Source of the DNA: JAABQT01 sp035459025
Lineage (GTDB): Bacteria > Pseudomonadota > Gammaproteobacteria > Burkholderiales > SG8-39
Reading direction: 5' to 3'
DNA: 64,000 nucleotides
Assembly (NCBI GenBank): GCA_035459025.1
Contig: DATHYT010000047.1
Coordinates: forward strand, 1 to 64,000
Below, piece after piece: positions 33,469-42,582 of the stretch. The notes beneath the pieces are model-generated. The model searched no databases and was not told the DNA's origin. It saw nothing but the letters and a program-made list of their open reading frames with translations. Both the position numbers and the translations under genes were made by a program. Position 1 is the first letter of the stretch. Each line of letters begins with the position of its first letter.

Positions 33469-34577
33469 GTCAGCGCCCCCCGTGCAGTAATCGGCCACAA
33501 GGACTCCACCACGCCCTTGCGCACGCAAACATACCAGTCGTACAGGTTGATCGTCGGGTCGCAGTGCCCGGGCACGAGGAGCAGCCTCTCGCCGGGCGCA
33601 GGCGCGGCAGTCCCGGGCGCGACCTCGATGAAGCCATGCTCGTCCGAGGCCTGGACGTAGCTCAGGCCCGGGCGCTGCCACACCGCGGGCATGCCGGAAT
33701 CGACGCTCGAGGCCTTCAGGCCCGCATCGACGATGGCGCGCGCGCCGCCGCCGCGGCTCATGACGGTCGTCAGCACGAACAGCGCGTGCGCAAAGCGCGG
33801 CAACGGCGCCGACTGCTCGTTTCGCGCGTAATCCGCATCCATGAACGCATACGAGCCCGGCTGGATCTCGTTCCAGGCGCCCGACGCCACCTCCAGCATG
33901 AAGGTGCCGCTGCCCGCCCCGGTCACCGTCGGGCATTCGATGCCGTTCTTCTCGAGCAGCGCCCGCGTGGCTCGCACGTGCTCGCCCGCACGCTCGATGA
34001 GCGCGCGGCGCTCGGCGATGGAGCGTACGTGCTGCGCGCGCCCGTTGTAGGCCTGCAGGCCCTGAAAGCGCAGGTTCGAGCAGCCCGCCACCACGCGCGC
34101 CAGCGCGAGCGCGGGCTCGCCCGGCGCCACGCCGCAGCGCCCCATGCCCACCTCGAGCTCGATGTACACGTCCAGCTTGGCGCCGGCGCGGGCGGCGGCG
34201 GCATCGGCCGCGCGCGCGTTGTCCGCGTCGTCTACGCACACGCCGATGCGGGCGCGGCCCGCGAGGCGCGCCAGGCGCTCCAGCTTCTGTGCGCCGACGA
34301 TCTCGTTGGTCACCAGCACGTCGGTGATGCCGCCCGCCACCATGGCCTCGGCCTCCGACACCTTCTGGCAGCAGGCACCCACCGCGCCGAGCGCCATCTG
34401 CCGCTTTCCGACATCCGGGCACTTGTGCGTCTTGGCGTGCGTGCGCACGCGTACGCCCGTGCCGCGCACCGCGTCGGCCAGCGTGCGCAGGTTGGCCTCG
34501 AACGCGTCCAGCTCGAGGATCAGCGCCGGGGTATCGACCTCCTCCAGGCGCTGGCCGATCGCGGCGGGCGGCCTCAT
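33465..34577 (-). CDS. D-threonine aldolase/DSD1-like PLP enzyme (fold III)
   Basis: A 370-residue alanine-racemase-like barrel enzyme. The PLP lysine is in THAKTHKCPD (about residue 50). The metal site of the D-threonine aldolase/D-serine dehydratase group is in PGHCDPTINLYD near the C terminus. It would cleave or deaminate a D-3-hydroxyamino acid. It lies in an operon with an MFS importer upstream and a Rid protein downstream, all joined by four-base overlaps. Confidence 0.87.
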   Translation of the reverse strand: MRPPAAIGQRLEEVDTPALILELDAFEANLRTLADAVRGTGVRVRTHAKTHKCPDVGKRQMALGAVGACCQKVSEAEAMVAGGITDVLVTNEIVGAQKLERLARLAGRARIGVCVDDADNARAADAAAARAGAKLDVYIELEVGMGRCGVAPGEPALALARVVAGCSNLRFQGLQAYNGRAQHVRSIAERRALIERAGEHVRATRALLEKNGIECPTVTGAGSGTFMLEVASGAWNEIQPGSYAFMDADYARNEQSAPLPRFAHALFVLTTVMSRGGGARAIVDAGLKASSVDSGMPAVWQRPGLSYVQASDEHGFIEVAPGTAAPAPGERLLLVPGHCDPTINLYDWYVCVRKGVVESLWPITARGALT

Positions 34578-35755
34578 GCGACACCTGTCCTGCGGTGGTG
34601 GGTCATGCCGTACCAGACGATGGCGATGGCGACCACCGCGATCATCGGCAGCGCGAACAGGTTGACGCGCTCCCAGCCCGCCGCGGTCACCGTCAGGCCC
34701 GAGGTGAACGAAGAGATCGCCATCATGATGAAGATCGCCTGGTCGTTGGCGCCCTGTGCCTTCGCCATTTCCTCGGGGCGGTAGGTCTCGGTGAGCAGCG
34801 CCGTGCCGCCGATGAACAGGAAATTCCAGCCCACGCCGAGCAGCACCAGCGACCACCAGAAATGCGCCACCTGGATCCCCGAGAGCGCGATGCCGATGGT
34901 GGCGAAGTTGAGCAGCGCGCCGCAGAACATCACCTGCAGCACGCCGAAGCGCCTGATCAGGCGCCCGGTGACGAAGGACGGCGCGAACATGGCGATGACG
35001 TGCGAGGAGATGACGAACGCCGCATCGCCGTAGGGATGTCCGCAGACGCCCATCGCGATCGGCGTCGAGGTCATGAGGAAATTCATCACGCCGTAGCCGA
35101 TGGCACCCGACATGACGGCGACGATGAACTTGGGCTGTGCCGCGATCTCGCGCAGCGGCCGCCCCACCGCGGCCTGCGCCTTCGCCGAAAGCGGCGGGAT
35201 GTCGATGAAGCGCAGCACGAGCATGGTGGCGAAGGCGAAGCCGATGAGCGCGAGGTACGCGCCGGTGAACCGCGGCTCCAGGAGATCCACCGTGAAACGG
35301 CTGGCCGTCGGCCCGAGGATGCCGCCGACCAGGCCGCCGGCGAGCACCAGCGAAATGGCGGTGCTCTTGAAGTCGGCGCTCGCCACGTCGGCGGCGGCGA
35401 AGCGGTAGTACTGGCCGTACGCGTTGTACACGCCGAACACGAGCGCGCCGAAGCACAGGAGCCAGAAGCTCTGCACCCATACCGCGCCGGCGCAGATCAG
35501 CGCACCCACCACGCCCCAGAGCGTGCCCTGGGTCAGCCCGCGCCGGCGGCCGACGCGCTTCATGTGCAGCGAGGCAAGCATGGTGGCGAGCGCCCCGCCG
35601 ATCACCCAGCAGGTCACGGGCAGCGTGGCGAGCGCCGCGCGCGGCGCGAGCGCGAGGCCCGCCAGGCCGTTGATGGCGATCAGCGTGGCGTTGTTGGTCA
35701 TGAGCAACGCCTGGCAGACGGCCAGCAATCCCACGTTGCGGCGGGTACTGTTCAT
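34574..35755 (-). CDS. MFS transporter of the D-amino-acid-like operon
   Basis: A 393-residue, twelve-helix MFS protein. I start it at the ATG at 35755, which gives MNSTRRN before the first helix; longer frames add a polar region with no family resemblance. It leads the operon MFS, DSD1-like enzyme, Rid protein. Divergent from it by 37 bases is the radical SAM gene, with AT-rich TATACAGTAT and TTCTAGAA patches between. Confidence 0.88.
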   Translation of the reverse strand: MNSTRRNVGLLAVCQALLMTNNATLIAINGLAGLALAPRAALATLPVTCWVIGGALATMLASLHMKRVGRRRGLTQGTLWGVVGALICAGAVWVQSFWLLCFGALVFGVYNAYGQYYRFAAADVASADFKSTAISLVLAGGLVGGILGPTASRFTVDLLEPRFTGAYLALIGFAFATMLVLRFIDIPPLSAKAQAAVGRPLREIAAQPKFIVAVMSGAIGYGVMNFLMTSTPIAMGVCGHPYGDAAFVISSHVIAMFAPSFVTGRLIRRFGVLQVMFCGALLNFATIGIALSGIQVAHFWWSLVLLGVGWNFLFIGGTALLTETYRPEEMAKAQGANDQAIFIMMAISSFTSGLTVTAAGWERVNLFALPMIAVVAIAIVWYGMTHHRRTGVA

Positions 35756-35792
35756 GTATACAGTATCGGCAGGACCGGCCATTCTAGAACGA

Positions 35793-36860
35793 ATGCAACG
35801 CCAGCGCGGCGCGCTTTCGCAGATCCAGGGACGCTTCGCGCCCGAGGCGCGCGCGCCCTTCGACGACGGCTGGACGCGCGAGGACCAAGCGCCCGCGCCG
35901 CTGCAGACCACCATTACGATCGAGCGCGCGCGCACGATCATCGCGCGCAACGACTCGCCCGACATTCCGTTTGATCAGTCCATCAATCCTTATCGCGGCT
36001 GCGAGCATGGGTGCGTGTACTGCTACGCGCGCCCGAGCCACGCCTACCTCGAGCTCTCGCCGGGGCTCGACTTCGAAACGAAGCTCTTCGCCAAGACGAA
36101 CGCCGCGGAGCGGCTGCGCGCCGAGCTGGCCAAACCGGGATACCGGGTCTCCCCCATTTCCCTTGGCGCCAACACCGACTGCTACCAGCCGGCCGAGCGC
36201 AAGCACCGCATCACGCGGCAGATCCTGGAAGTGCTCGCCGAATGCGAGCACCCGCTCACCATCGTCACCAAGTCCGCGCTGGTCGAGCGCGACCTCGATC
36301 TCCTGGCGCCGATGGCGCGAAAGAATCTGGTGAAGGTGTTCGTCTCCATCGGAACGCTCGACCGTGTGCTCGCGCGCAAGCTCGAGCCGCGCGCCGCGAG
36401 CCCGCAACGGCGGCTGGATACCCTGCGCGCCCTGTCGCAGGCCGGCGTACCCTGCGGCGTGATGGTCGCGGCGCTGATCCCGGCGCTGAACGACAAGACC
36501 CTCGAGCACGTGCTGGCGGAGGCCGCAAAGGCGGGCGCGCTGGACGCGGCCTATGTGATCCTCAGGCTGCCGAACGAGCTGAAGGACCTGTTCAAGGAGT
36601 GGCTCGGCGCGCACTACCCGGAGCGCGCCGAGCACGTGATGAGCATCGTGCGGCAGATGCGCGGCGGGCGCGAGAACGACCCGCGCTTTCACGAGCGCAT
36701 GCGCGGCACGGGCAACCACGCGGAGCTTATCGACAGGCGCTTCGACATCGCCTGCAGGCGCCACGGGCTGAACGGCCACGGCGGCGGGCGGCGCACGCCG
36801 GATCTGGACTGCAGCCGCTTTGTCCCGCCTTCGCCGGCCGGCCAGCTGAAGCTCTTCTGA
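35793..36860 (+). CDS. PA0069 family radical SAM protein
   Basis: A 355-residue radical SAM protein with the cluster motif C70, C74, C77 (RGCEHGCVYC). SPL-like regions follow, including LGANTDCYQPAER. It belongs to the PA0069/Rv2578c group related to spore photoproduct lyase, whose role is unknown. The start codon of the VanZ-like gene overlaps its stop by one base. Confidence 0.9.
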   Translation: MQRQRGALSQIQGRFAPEARAPFDDGWTREDQAPAPLQTTITIERARTIIARNDSPDIPFDQSINPYRGCEHGCVYCYARPSHAYLELSPGLDFETKLFAKTNAAERLRAELAKPGYRVSPISLGANTDCYQPAERKHRITRQILEVLAECEHPLTIVTKSALVERDLDLLAPMARKNLVKVFVSIGTLDRVLARKLEPRAASPQRRLDTLRALSQAGVPCGVMVAALIPALNDKTLEHVLAEAAKAGALDAAYVILRLPNELKDLFKEWLGAHYPERAEHVMSIVRQMRGGRENDPRFHERMRGTGNHAELIDRRFDIACRRHGLNGHGGGRRTPDLDCSRFVPPSPAGQLKLF

Positions 36861-37219
36861 TGCGCGCCCTCGCCGTTACCGGTGGCTGGCTGCTCGCCGC
36901 CGCGATCGTCTGGCTCTCGCTCACGCCGTCGCTCCCGCGCCTGGACCTCGAGAGCGGCGACAAGCTTGGGCATTTCCTCGGCTACGCCGGCTTGATGTTC
37001 TGGTTTGCCCTTCTCTACCGGGCCGCGCGGGCGCGCATCGGCTACGCGCTGCTCTGGATCGCGATGGGCGTCGCGCTCGAGTTCGCGCAACAAGCCGGCG
37101 GTTACCGCAGCTTCGAGCTCGCCGACATGGCGGCCAACACGCTCGGCGTGCTCGCCGGGGCGCTCGCCGCGTTCAGCCTCCCCAGAGCCGCGCGAGCACG
37201 GGAAAGAGAAACGCCGTAA
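36860..37219 (+). CDS. VanZ-like small membrane protein
   Basis: A 119-residue protein with about four membrane helices. The VanZ-like landmarks DKLGHFLGYAGL and a late DMAANTLGVLAG are visible. Its role is unknown, as the family is not specific to glycopeptide resistance. Its last 47 bases overlap the 3' end of the convergent lrgB gene. Confidence 0.82.
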   Translation: MRALAVTGGWLLAAAIVWLSLTPSLPRLDLESGDKLGHFLGYAGLMFWFALLYRAARARIGYALLWIAMGVALEFAQQAGGYRSFELADMAANTLGVLAGALAAFSLPRAARARERETP

Positions 37220-37895
37220 GCATCCCGTTCAGCCCCATGGCGAGGCCGGCAAAGGCCCCCATCTTCTCCGACACCTGGAAGGCGCGCGCCGTGCCGATGC
37301 CGTGGGCCGCCACGCCCACCGCGAAGCCCCGCACCGCGTGGTCCTCGATGCGCAGGGCGTTCAGCGTGCCGCGCGCGAGCACGGCGCCGAGGATGCCGGT
37401 GGTGACCACCAGTACCGCGGTGAGCGAGGGCAGCCCGCCGAGCTTTTCCGCCACGCCCATGGCGATCGGCGCGGTCGCCGACTTCGGCGCGAGCGACAGC
37501 AGCGTCTCGCGGCTCGCGCCGAGCAGCCAGCCGATGCCCACCGCCGACACGGCCGCGACCACCGAGCCCGCGAGGAGCGCGCCGCCGAGCGGCACGAGGT
37601 TCTTCTTCAGCGTCTCGAAGTTCGCGTACAGCGGCACGGCGAGCGCCACGGTCGCGGTGCCGAGCAGGAAGTGCACGAACTGCGCGCCCTCGAAGTACAC
37701 GCGGTACGGCGTGCCGGTGAACCACAGCAGCGCCACCAGCGCCGCCACGGCAATCGCCACCGGGTTGGCGAGCGGGTTCATGTTCGCTTTGCGGTAGATC
37801 CAGAAGGCGCCCTGGTAGGCGAGCAGCGTCGCCGTGAGCCACAGCAGCGGCGAGGCCGACAGGTACACCCAGATATCGGAGAAGCGCCCGCTCAT
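37173..37895 (-). CDS. lrgB: LrgB/CidB family antiholin-like membrane protein
   Basis: A 240-residue multi-helix protein. The family core LAPKSATAPIAMGVAEKLGG and GVAAHGIGTARAF are clear. With LrgA upstream (four-base overlap) it forms the LrgAB pair, linked in various bacteria to murein hydrolase control or to export of small organic acids. Start at 37895. Confidence 0.93.
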   Translation of the reverse strand: MSGRFSDIWVYLSASPLLWLTATLLAYQGAFWIYRKANMNPLANPVAIAVAALVALLWFTGTPYRVYFEGAQFVHFLLGTATVALAVPLYANFETLKKNLVPLGGALLAGSVVAAVSAVGIGWLLGASRETLLSLAPKSATAPIAMGVAEKLGGLPSLTAVLVVTTGILGAVLARGTLNALRIEDHAVRGFAVGVAAHGIGTARAFQVSEKMGAFAGLAMGLNGMLTAFLFPVLARLWGG

Positions 37896-38224
37896 TTCTG
37901 CAGCGCCCGCATGACGAGCGCGGTCACGCCGATCGTGATCACGGTGCTCGCCACCAGCGCCACGGTGATGGGCAGCCACTCGGCGCCCAGGCGCTGGAAG
38001 TGCAGCAGCACGCCGACTCCGGCGGGCACGAACAGCAGCGACAGGTGCGCGAGCATCCCTTGGCAGGTATCGCGCAGCCACTGGGGTGCCGAGCCGCGCG
38101 CGGCGAGCGACAGGAAAAGGAGCAGCATCCCGACCACCGGCCCCGGCACCGGCAGGCCGGTGACGAGCACCAGCACTTCGCCGACCAGCTGGTAGACCAG
38201 CAGCAGGGTGAACGCGCCGAGCAT
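37892..38224 (-). CDS. lrgA: LrgA/CidA family holin-like protein
   Basis: A 110-residue protein with four membrane helices and the PVPGPVVGMLLLF motif typical of LrgA/CidA. It is the first gene of the lrgAB pair. A TAAGAT box lies nine bases before the ATG. Confidence 0.92.
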   Translation of the reverse strand: MLGAFTLLLVYQLVGEVLVLVTGLPVPGPVVGMLLLFLSLAARGSAPQWLRDTCQGMLAHLSLLFVPAGVGVLLHFQRLGAEWLPITVALVASTVITIGVTALVMRALQK

Positions 38225-38233
38225 GCGGGGGGA

Positions 38234-38243
38234 ATCTTACGTT
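38234..38243. promoter_or_regulatory. AT island with back-to-back -10 boxes between lrgA and MATE genes
   Basis: Backward TAAGAT (38239-38234) lies nine bases before the lrgA ATG at 38224. Forward TACGTT (38238-38243) lies 11 bases before the GTG at 38255. It is the only AT-rich patch in the 30-base gap. Confidence 0.4.
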
Positions 38244-38254
38244 AGGCTCGCCGC

Positions 38255-39592
38255 GTGAGCACCGCGCGCGCGCAGCGCCTCCTCGAGGGGCCGATCATCC
38301 CCACGCTCGCGCGCCTCGCCGCGCCGGGGGCGGCGCTCGCGCTGTTCCAGACCGCGGTGTCGATCGCCGACACCTACTTCGTCGGCCGGCTCGGCACCGC
38401 GGCGCTCGCCGGCCTCGCGCTGGTCTTCCCGCTGGTGATGCTGATGCAGATGCTCTCGGCCGGCGCGATGGGCGGCGGCGTCTCCTCGGCGCTCGCGCGC
38501 GCGCTCGGCGCGGGCCGCGAGGACACCGCGAAGCGCCTCATCGCGCACGCGCTGGTCATCGCGGTGGGCGGCGGGCTCGCGTTTACGTCGCTGCTCCTCG
38601 GCCTGGGCGATGCGCTCTACGGCCTGCTCGGCGGCGAAGGCGCCGCGCTGGCGCAGGCGCTCGCGTACTCGCATGTGCTGTTCGCGGGCGCGATCGCCGT
38701 GTGGCTCGCCAACACCCTGGCGAGCGTGCTGCGCGGCAGCGGCAACACGCTCGCGCCTGCCGCTGCGCTTGCCGCTGCGGCGCTGGTGCAGATCCCGCTC
38801 TCGGGCGCGCTCACGCTCGGCTGGGGGCCGTTTCCGCGCCTGGGCATCGCCGGCGCGGCGCTCGCCTACATCGCCGCATTCCTCGTCGCGAGCCTGATCA
38901 TGGGCGCGATGGTGTGGCGCGAGGGCCTGCGCCCCGCGCGCGAGCACTGGCGCCTGGAATGGCGCGTGTTCCGCGAGATCCTTCGCGTCGGCGCGGTGTC
39001 TTCGGTCGGTGCGCTGCAGACGGTGCTCACCGCGGTGGTGCTGACCGGCTTCGTCGGCAGCTTCGGCACCGCGGCGCTCGCCGGCTACGGCGTGGGCGTG
39101 CGCCTCGAACTGCTGCAGATCCCGCTGGTCTTCGCCATCGGCCAGGCGCTCGTCGTCATGGTCGGCACCAACGTCGGCGCGGGGCGCGGCGCGCACGCGA
39201 AGACGATCGCCTGGACCGGGACGGCGATCGCGGCCGGCATCTCGCTTGCCATCGGCGCGACCGTCGCGCTCATTCCCGGCGTCTGGATCCGCATCTTCAG
39301 CGACGACCCGGCGGTGCTCGCCAGCGGGAGCCTCTACCTGCGGATCGTCGCGCCGTTCTACGTGCTGTTTGGCGCCGGCATGGCGCTGTATTTCGCCTCG
39401 CAGGGCGCGGGGCGGATGGTGTTGCCGGTGCTGGCCGGCACGGTGCGGCTTGCGTTCGTGCTGGCGGCGGGTGCGCTGGTGGTGGCGCTGGACGGGCCGC
39501 TCGCCGCGGTGTTCGCGGTGATCGCGGGCGGCATTGCGCTCTTCGGCGGCCTCATCATCGCCGCGGTGCGCGCGGCGCGCTGGGAAGACTAG
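38255..39592 (+). CDS. MATE family efflux transporter
   Basis: A 445-residue protein with twelve helices in two similar halves. The first helix region has the DTYFVGRLG motif, and the second half has the matching LAGYGVGVRLE segment. It is a cation-coupled multidrug/toxin exporter by family. The start is GTG. It ends on a CTAG shared with the convergent hydrolase gene. Confidence 0.92.
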   Translation: MSTARAQRLLEGPIIPTLARLAAPGAALALFQTAVSIADTYFVGRLGTAALAGLALVFPLVMLMQMLSAGAMGGGVSSALARALGAGREDTAKRLIAHALVIAVGGGLAFTSLLLGLGDALYGLLGGEGAALAQALAYSHVLFAGAIAVWLANTLASVLRGSGNTLAPAAALAAAALVQIPLSGALTLGWGPFPRLGIAGAALAYIAAFLVASLIMGAMVWREGLRPAREHWRLEWRVFREILRVGAVSSVGALQTVLTAVVLTGFVGSFGTAALAGYGVGVRLELLQIPLVFAIGQALVVMVGTNVGAGRGAHAKTIAWTGTAIAAGISLAIGATVALIPGVWIRIFSDDPAVLASGSLYLRIVAPFYVLFGAGMALYFASQGAGRMVLPVLAGTVRLAFVLAAGALVVALDGPLAAVFAVIAGGIALFGGLIIAAVRAARWED

Positions 39593-40380
39593 GCGAGAAA
39601 GGCGGCGAGCGCGTCGAGCACCGCGTCGGGCGACTCGGCCATCAGCGAGTGCCCGGAGGGCGCGATCTGCACCACTTGCGCGCCGGGCACCTTCTGCGCG
39701 AACGCGAGGCCCGCCTTCGCCGCGGTCATCTGGTCGCGGCGCCCGAGGATGAAGAGCACGGGGCACTTCACTCGGGCCGCCGCCGCTTCGCCGCCCGCGT
39801 ACTCGTGGCAGGCCTTGAGATCGCTGTAGAGCACGCCCGGTGCCAGGCGCGCAAGGCGCGCCAGCGTGTCGCCGTACATCCACATGCCGGGATTGGGATT
39901 GCCGCCGAGCGGCACCTGGGGCGCGTGGCCCCAGATGGTATCCATGTCGAAGGCGTCCTGGCGGTTCTCCTTTGCCGCGCCGAGGAACGCATCCGACACC
40001 TTCATCGGATAGGCGATGCCGAGGAGCGCGATCTTCTCGATGCGCCCGGGATGGCGCGCCGCGCATTCCAGCGCGACGAGCGCGCCCATCGAATGCCCGA
40101 CGACGCTCGCTTTGTCGAGCTTCGCCGCGTCCAGCAGCCGCAGCACCCAGTCGGCCATCTCCGCGATCGTCCCGAGCGGCGGGCCCGCGGAGCGCCCGTG
40201 CCCGGGAAAATCCAGCGCCAGGGCGTTGCGCCCGTGGTAACCGAAGTAGCGGCTCTGCAATCCGAACCAGGAATGGTCCAGGCCCGCGCCGTGCGCAAAT
40301 ATCAGCGTCGGCCGCGCCGGATCGGGCGCGTGCGCCGCCGTGTAGGCGAAGGCCTGCCTGCCGTCGACAGCGAAATTCAC
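39589..40380 (-). CDS. alpha/beta hydrolase
   Basis: A 263-residue alpha/beta hydrolase: FAHGAGLDHSW oxyanion loop, nucleophile in GHSMGA, Asp in LGRRDQM and His in PSGHSLM. Substrate unknown. The GTG start overlaps the sulfhydrylase stop as GTGA, so it is coupled to that gene. Confidence 0.88.
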   Translation of the reverse strand: MNFAVDGRQAFAYTAAHAPDPARPTLIFAHGAGLDHSWFGLQSRYFGYHGRNALALDFPGHGRSAGPPLGTIAEMADWVLRLLDAAKLDKASVVGHSMGALVALECAARHPGRIEKIALLGIAYPMKVSDAFLGAAKENRQDAFDMDTIWGHAPQVPLGGNPNPGMWMYGDTLARLARLAPGVLYSDLKACHEYAGGEAAAARVKCPVLFILGRRDQMTAAKAGLAFAQKVPGAQVVQIAPSGHSLMAESPDAVLDALAAFLA

Positions 40381-41672
40381 TTCTGCGCGGCGCGCAGGCC
40401 GCGCGCCAGGTCTTCGACCAGGTCCTCGGCGTCTTCCAGCCCGATCGACAGGCGCACGGTGCCCGGGCCGATGCCGGCCTTCACCAGGTCTTCGTCCGTC
40501 ATGCGGTAGTGCGTGGTGCTCGCCGGGTGGATGACGAGCGATTTGGCGTCGCCGACGTTGGCGAGGTGCGAGAAGACGCGCAAGCTTTCGATGAAGCGCT
40601 TGCCGCCTTCGCGCCCGCTCTTCAGATCGAAGGAGAACACCGCGCCGCAACCCTTCGGCAGCAGCTTCTTCGCCAGCGCGTGGTCGGGATGCCCCGGGAG
40701 CTCCGGATACAGGACCTTGTCGACGGCGACGTTCGATGCGAGAAAGTCGACGATCTTGCGCGCGCTCTCCACGTGGCGCGGCATCCTCAGGTGCAGCGTC
40801 TCGATGCCCTGCAGGATGTGAAACGCCGTCATCGGCGCCATGCAGGCGCCGAAGTCCCGCAGGCCCTCGCGTCGCGCGCGCAGGAGGAAGGCGCGCGTGC
40901 CCGACTCCTCCTCGAAGTCCATGTTGTGGAACCCTGCGTACGGCGCCGTGAGCTGCGGGAATTTGCCGCTGTTTTCCCAGTCGAAGCGGCCCGAGTCGAC
41001 CAGCACGCCGCCGATCGCCACGCCGTGCCCGCCGAGGAACTTGGTCGCCGAGTGGTACAGCAGGTCCGCGCCGAGCGCGAACGGCTGCATCAGGTACGGC
41101 GTGGTGAAGGTCGCATCCACCAGCAGCGGCAGCCCCGCCTCGTGCGCCACCTTGGACACCGCCGGGATGTCGAGCACTTCCAGCCCGGGATTGCCGAGCG
41201 TCTCGCCGAACAAGAGCCGCGTATTGGGCCGTATCGCCTTGCGGAAATTCTCGGGCGTGCCCGGCGCGACGAAAGTCGTCTCGATGCCGAAGCGCCGCAT
41301 CGTATAGCCGAGCAGGTTGTGCGAGCCGCCGTAGAGCGAGTTCGAGGCGACGATGTGGCTGCCCGCATCCATGAGCGTCGCCACCGCGAGGTGCAGCGCC
41401 GCCTGGCCGGAAGCCGTGGCGATGGCGCCGACGCCGCCCTCGAGCGCGGCCATGCGCTCCTCCAGCACCGCCACCGTGGGGTTGGAGATGCGCGAGTAGA
41501 CGTGGCCCGCGCGCTCCATGTTGAACAGCGACGCCGCGTGCTCCGAGTCGCGGAACACGTACGAGGTGGTGGCATAGATCGGCACCGCGCGGGCGCCGGT
41601 GGTCGCGTCGGGCGACTGCCCGGCGTGCAGCGCGAGCGTGTCGAAGCCGGGATACTTTGGCCCTGCCGCCAC
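40377..41672 (-). CDS. metY: O-acetylhomoserine sulfhydrylase, PLP-dependent
   Basis: A 431-residue Cys/Met-metabolism enzyme. Early motifs are DTLALHAGQ and PIYATTSYVF; the PLP lysine is in YHSATKFLGGHG, and FSFDLKSG plus the HPASTTH segment lie near the C terminus. It should make homocysteine or methionine precursors from O-acetylhomoserine and sulfide; the gamma-lyase alternative cannot be excluded. I take the GTG at 41672 as start, placed just after the preceding stop. Confidence 0.88.
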   Translation of the reverse strand: MAAGPKYPGFDTLALHAGQSPDATTGARAVPIYATTSYVFRDSEHAASLFNMERAGHVYSRISNPTVAVLEERMAALEGGVGAIATASGQAALHLAVATLMDAGSHIVASNSLYGGSHNLLGYTMRRFGIETTFVAPGTPENFRKAIRPNTRLLFGETLGNPGLEVLDIPAVSKVAHEAGLPLLVDATFTTPYLMQPFALGADLLYHSATKFLGGHGVAIGGVLVDSGRFDWENSGKFPQLTAPYAGFHNMDFEEESGTRAFLLRARREGLRDFGACMAPMTAFHILQGIETLHLRMPRHVESARKIVDFLASNVAVDKVLYPELPGHPDHALAKKLLPKGCGAVFSFDLKSGREGGKRFIESLRVFSHLANVGDAKSLVIHPASTTHYRMTDEDLVKAGIGPGTVRLSIGLEDAEDLVEDLARGLRAAQK

Positions 41673-41680
41673 CCCTGTCG

Positions 41681-42238
41681 CTAGTGCAGGTTCTTGCGCG
41701 AGGGGCGCGCCACGTACTCGAACGCGCGCTCCTGCTGCGGCTTCGCACCGGAGGATTTTTCCTTCCAGTCGCGATCGAACAACTGGTTGACGAGCGTCGT
41801 CACCTCGGCGATGCGCTCCTTGTCGAACTGGCGCTCGAGGATCGCGGTGAGGTCCTCGATCATGCAGCGGCGCTGGGCTTCGTGGATCGACTGCGCGGTC
41901 GGCCCGACGAAGAGCAGCTTCGCCTCCTGGTCGCCGTTCTCCTGGTAAAGGGTCAGATCCACCTCGACCGCCTCGTAGCAGTAGGGCCCGAGGTTCTCGA
42001 GCGAAGCGTCGAGCGCGGCGTAGAAGCTGCGCCCGATCTCGCCGGTCCAGCACACGAGCAGCATCAGCTCCTTCTCGTCGAAGCGTAGCCCCGGCTCCTC
42101 GGCCTCCAGGCTCTTCACGTCGGCGAGCGCTTCGGCATCCAGGTACTCCAGCCAGGGCGCGAGCGCCTGCTCGATCTGCTTGCGCGAGACCCCCTCGAGG
42201 ATGGGGATGTCGGCGTGGACGTGGACTTCGAGCCGCAT
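41681..42238 (-). CDS. conserved hypothetical protein, 185 residues
   Basis: Not recognised with certainty. The protein is acidic, probably cytoplasmic, with no signal peptide. It begins with a MRLEVHVHAD strand, and a tail rich in Arg and Lys follows a helical middle. It looks like a family conserved in betaproteobacteria. It lies eight bases upstream of the sulfhydrylase. Confidence 0.7.
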   Translation of the reverse strand: MRLEVHVHADIPILEGVSRKQIEQALAPWLEYLDAEALADVKSLEAEEPGLRFDEKELMLLVCWTGEIGRSFYAALDASLENLGPYCYEAVEVDLTLYQENGDQEAKLLFVGPTAQSIHEAQRRCMIEDLTAILERQFDKERIAEVTTLVNQLFDRDWKEKSSGAKPQQERAFEYVARPSRKNLH

Positions 42239-42320
42239 GGGACGAAACCTCACAAAACGGGAGTGCAGTTTATCACGCGGCGGGCTTAACTTTCGGCCTG
42301 CCAGGGCGTCAAATCGTCCC

Positions 42321-42563
42321 GTGAGCGCACTCAGCATCCTCTACGACAGCGAGCACTACTGCGTGGCCGAGTTCGGCGCCGGCATGGGCATCGAGCTCGT
42401 CGACAAGCAGGCACGGCGCAGCGGCTTCCTCGAGGGCCCGGTGGCCGCGCGCTTGCGCTCGAGCATGGCGCAATTGAGCGCCGCGGACTCCGCCGACGAC
42501 GAGGTGGACGAGTTCCTGTGCACCTACGAGGCGCTGCTCACCCACCACCTGCACCTGCACTGA
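42321..42563 (+). CDS. DUF3567 family protein
   Basis: An 80-residue protein. Its spacing matches the DUF3567 family of Burkholderiales: YDSEHYCVAEF at the start, ELVDKQARR, EVDEFL and a terminal histidine. Function is unknown. The start is GTG, six bases after a weak TCAAAT box. Confidence 0.75.
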   Translation: MSALSILYDSEHYCVAEFGAGMGIELVDKQARRSGFLEGPVAARLRSSMAQLSAADSADDEVDEFLCTYEALLTHHLHLH

Positions 42564-42568
42564 GCCGC

Positions 42569-42574
42569 TAGAAT
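42569..42574 (+). promoter_or_regulatory. -10-like box TAGAAT before phosphodiesterase gene
   Basis: TAGAAT ends eight bases before the ATG at 42583, with no ribosome site, suggesting a leaderless transcript. Confidence 0.45.
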
Positions 42575-42582
42575 CCGCACCG

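Noticed and set aside
37173..37219. 47-base overlap of the VanZ-like and lrgB genes as a sign of a wrong stop
   Set aside because: Both reading frames keep family-like sequence up to or near their stops, so a true convergent overlap is the simpler reading.
38237..40066. 609-codon minus-strand frame opposite the MATE gene
   Set aside because: The MATE protein on the plus strand is well supported. The opposite frame is rich in Arg and His and resembles no family.
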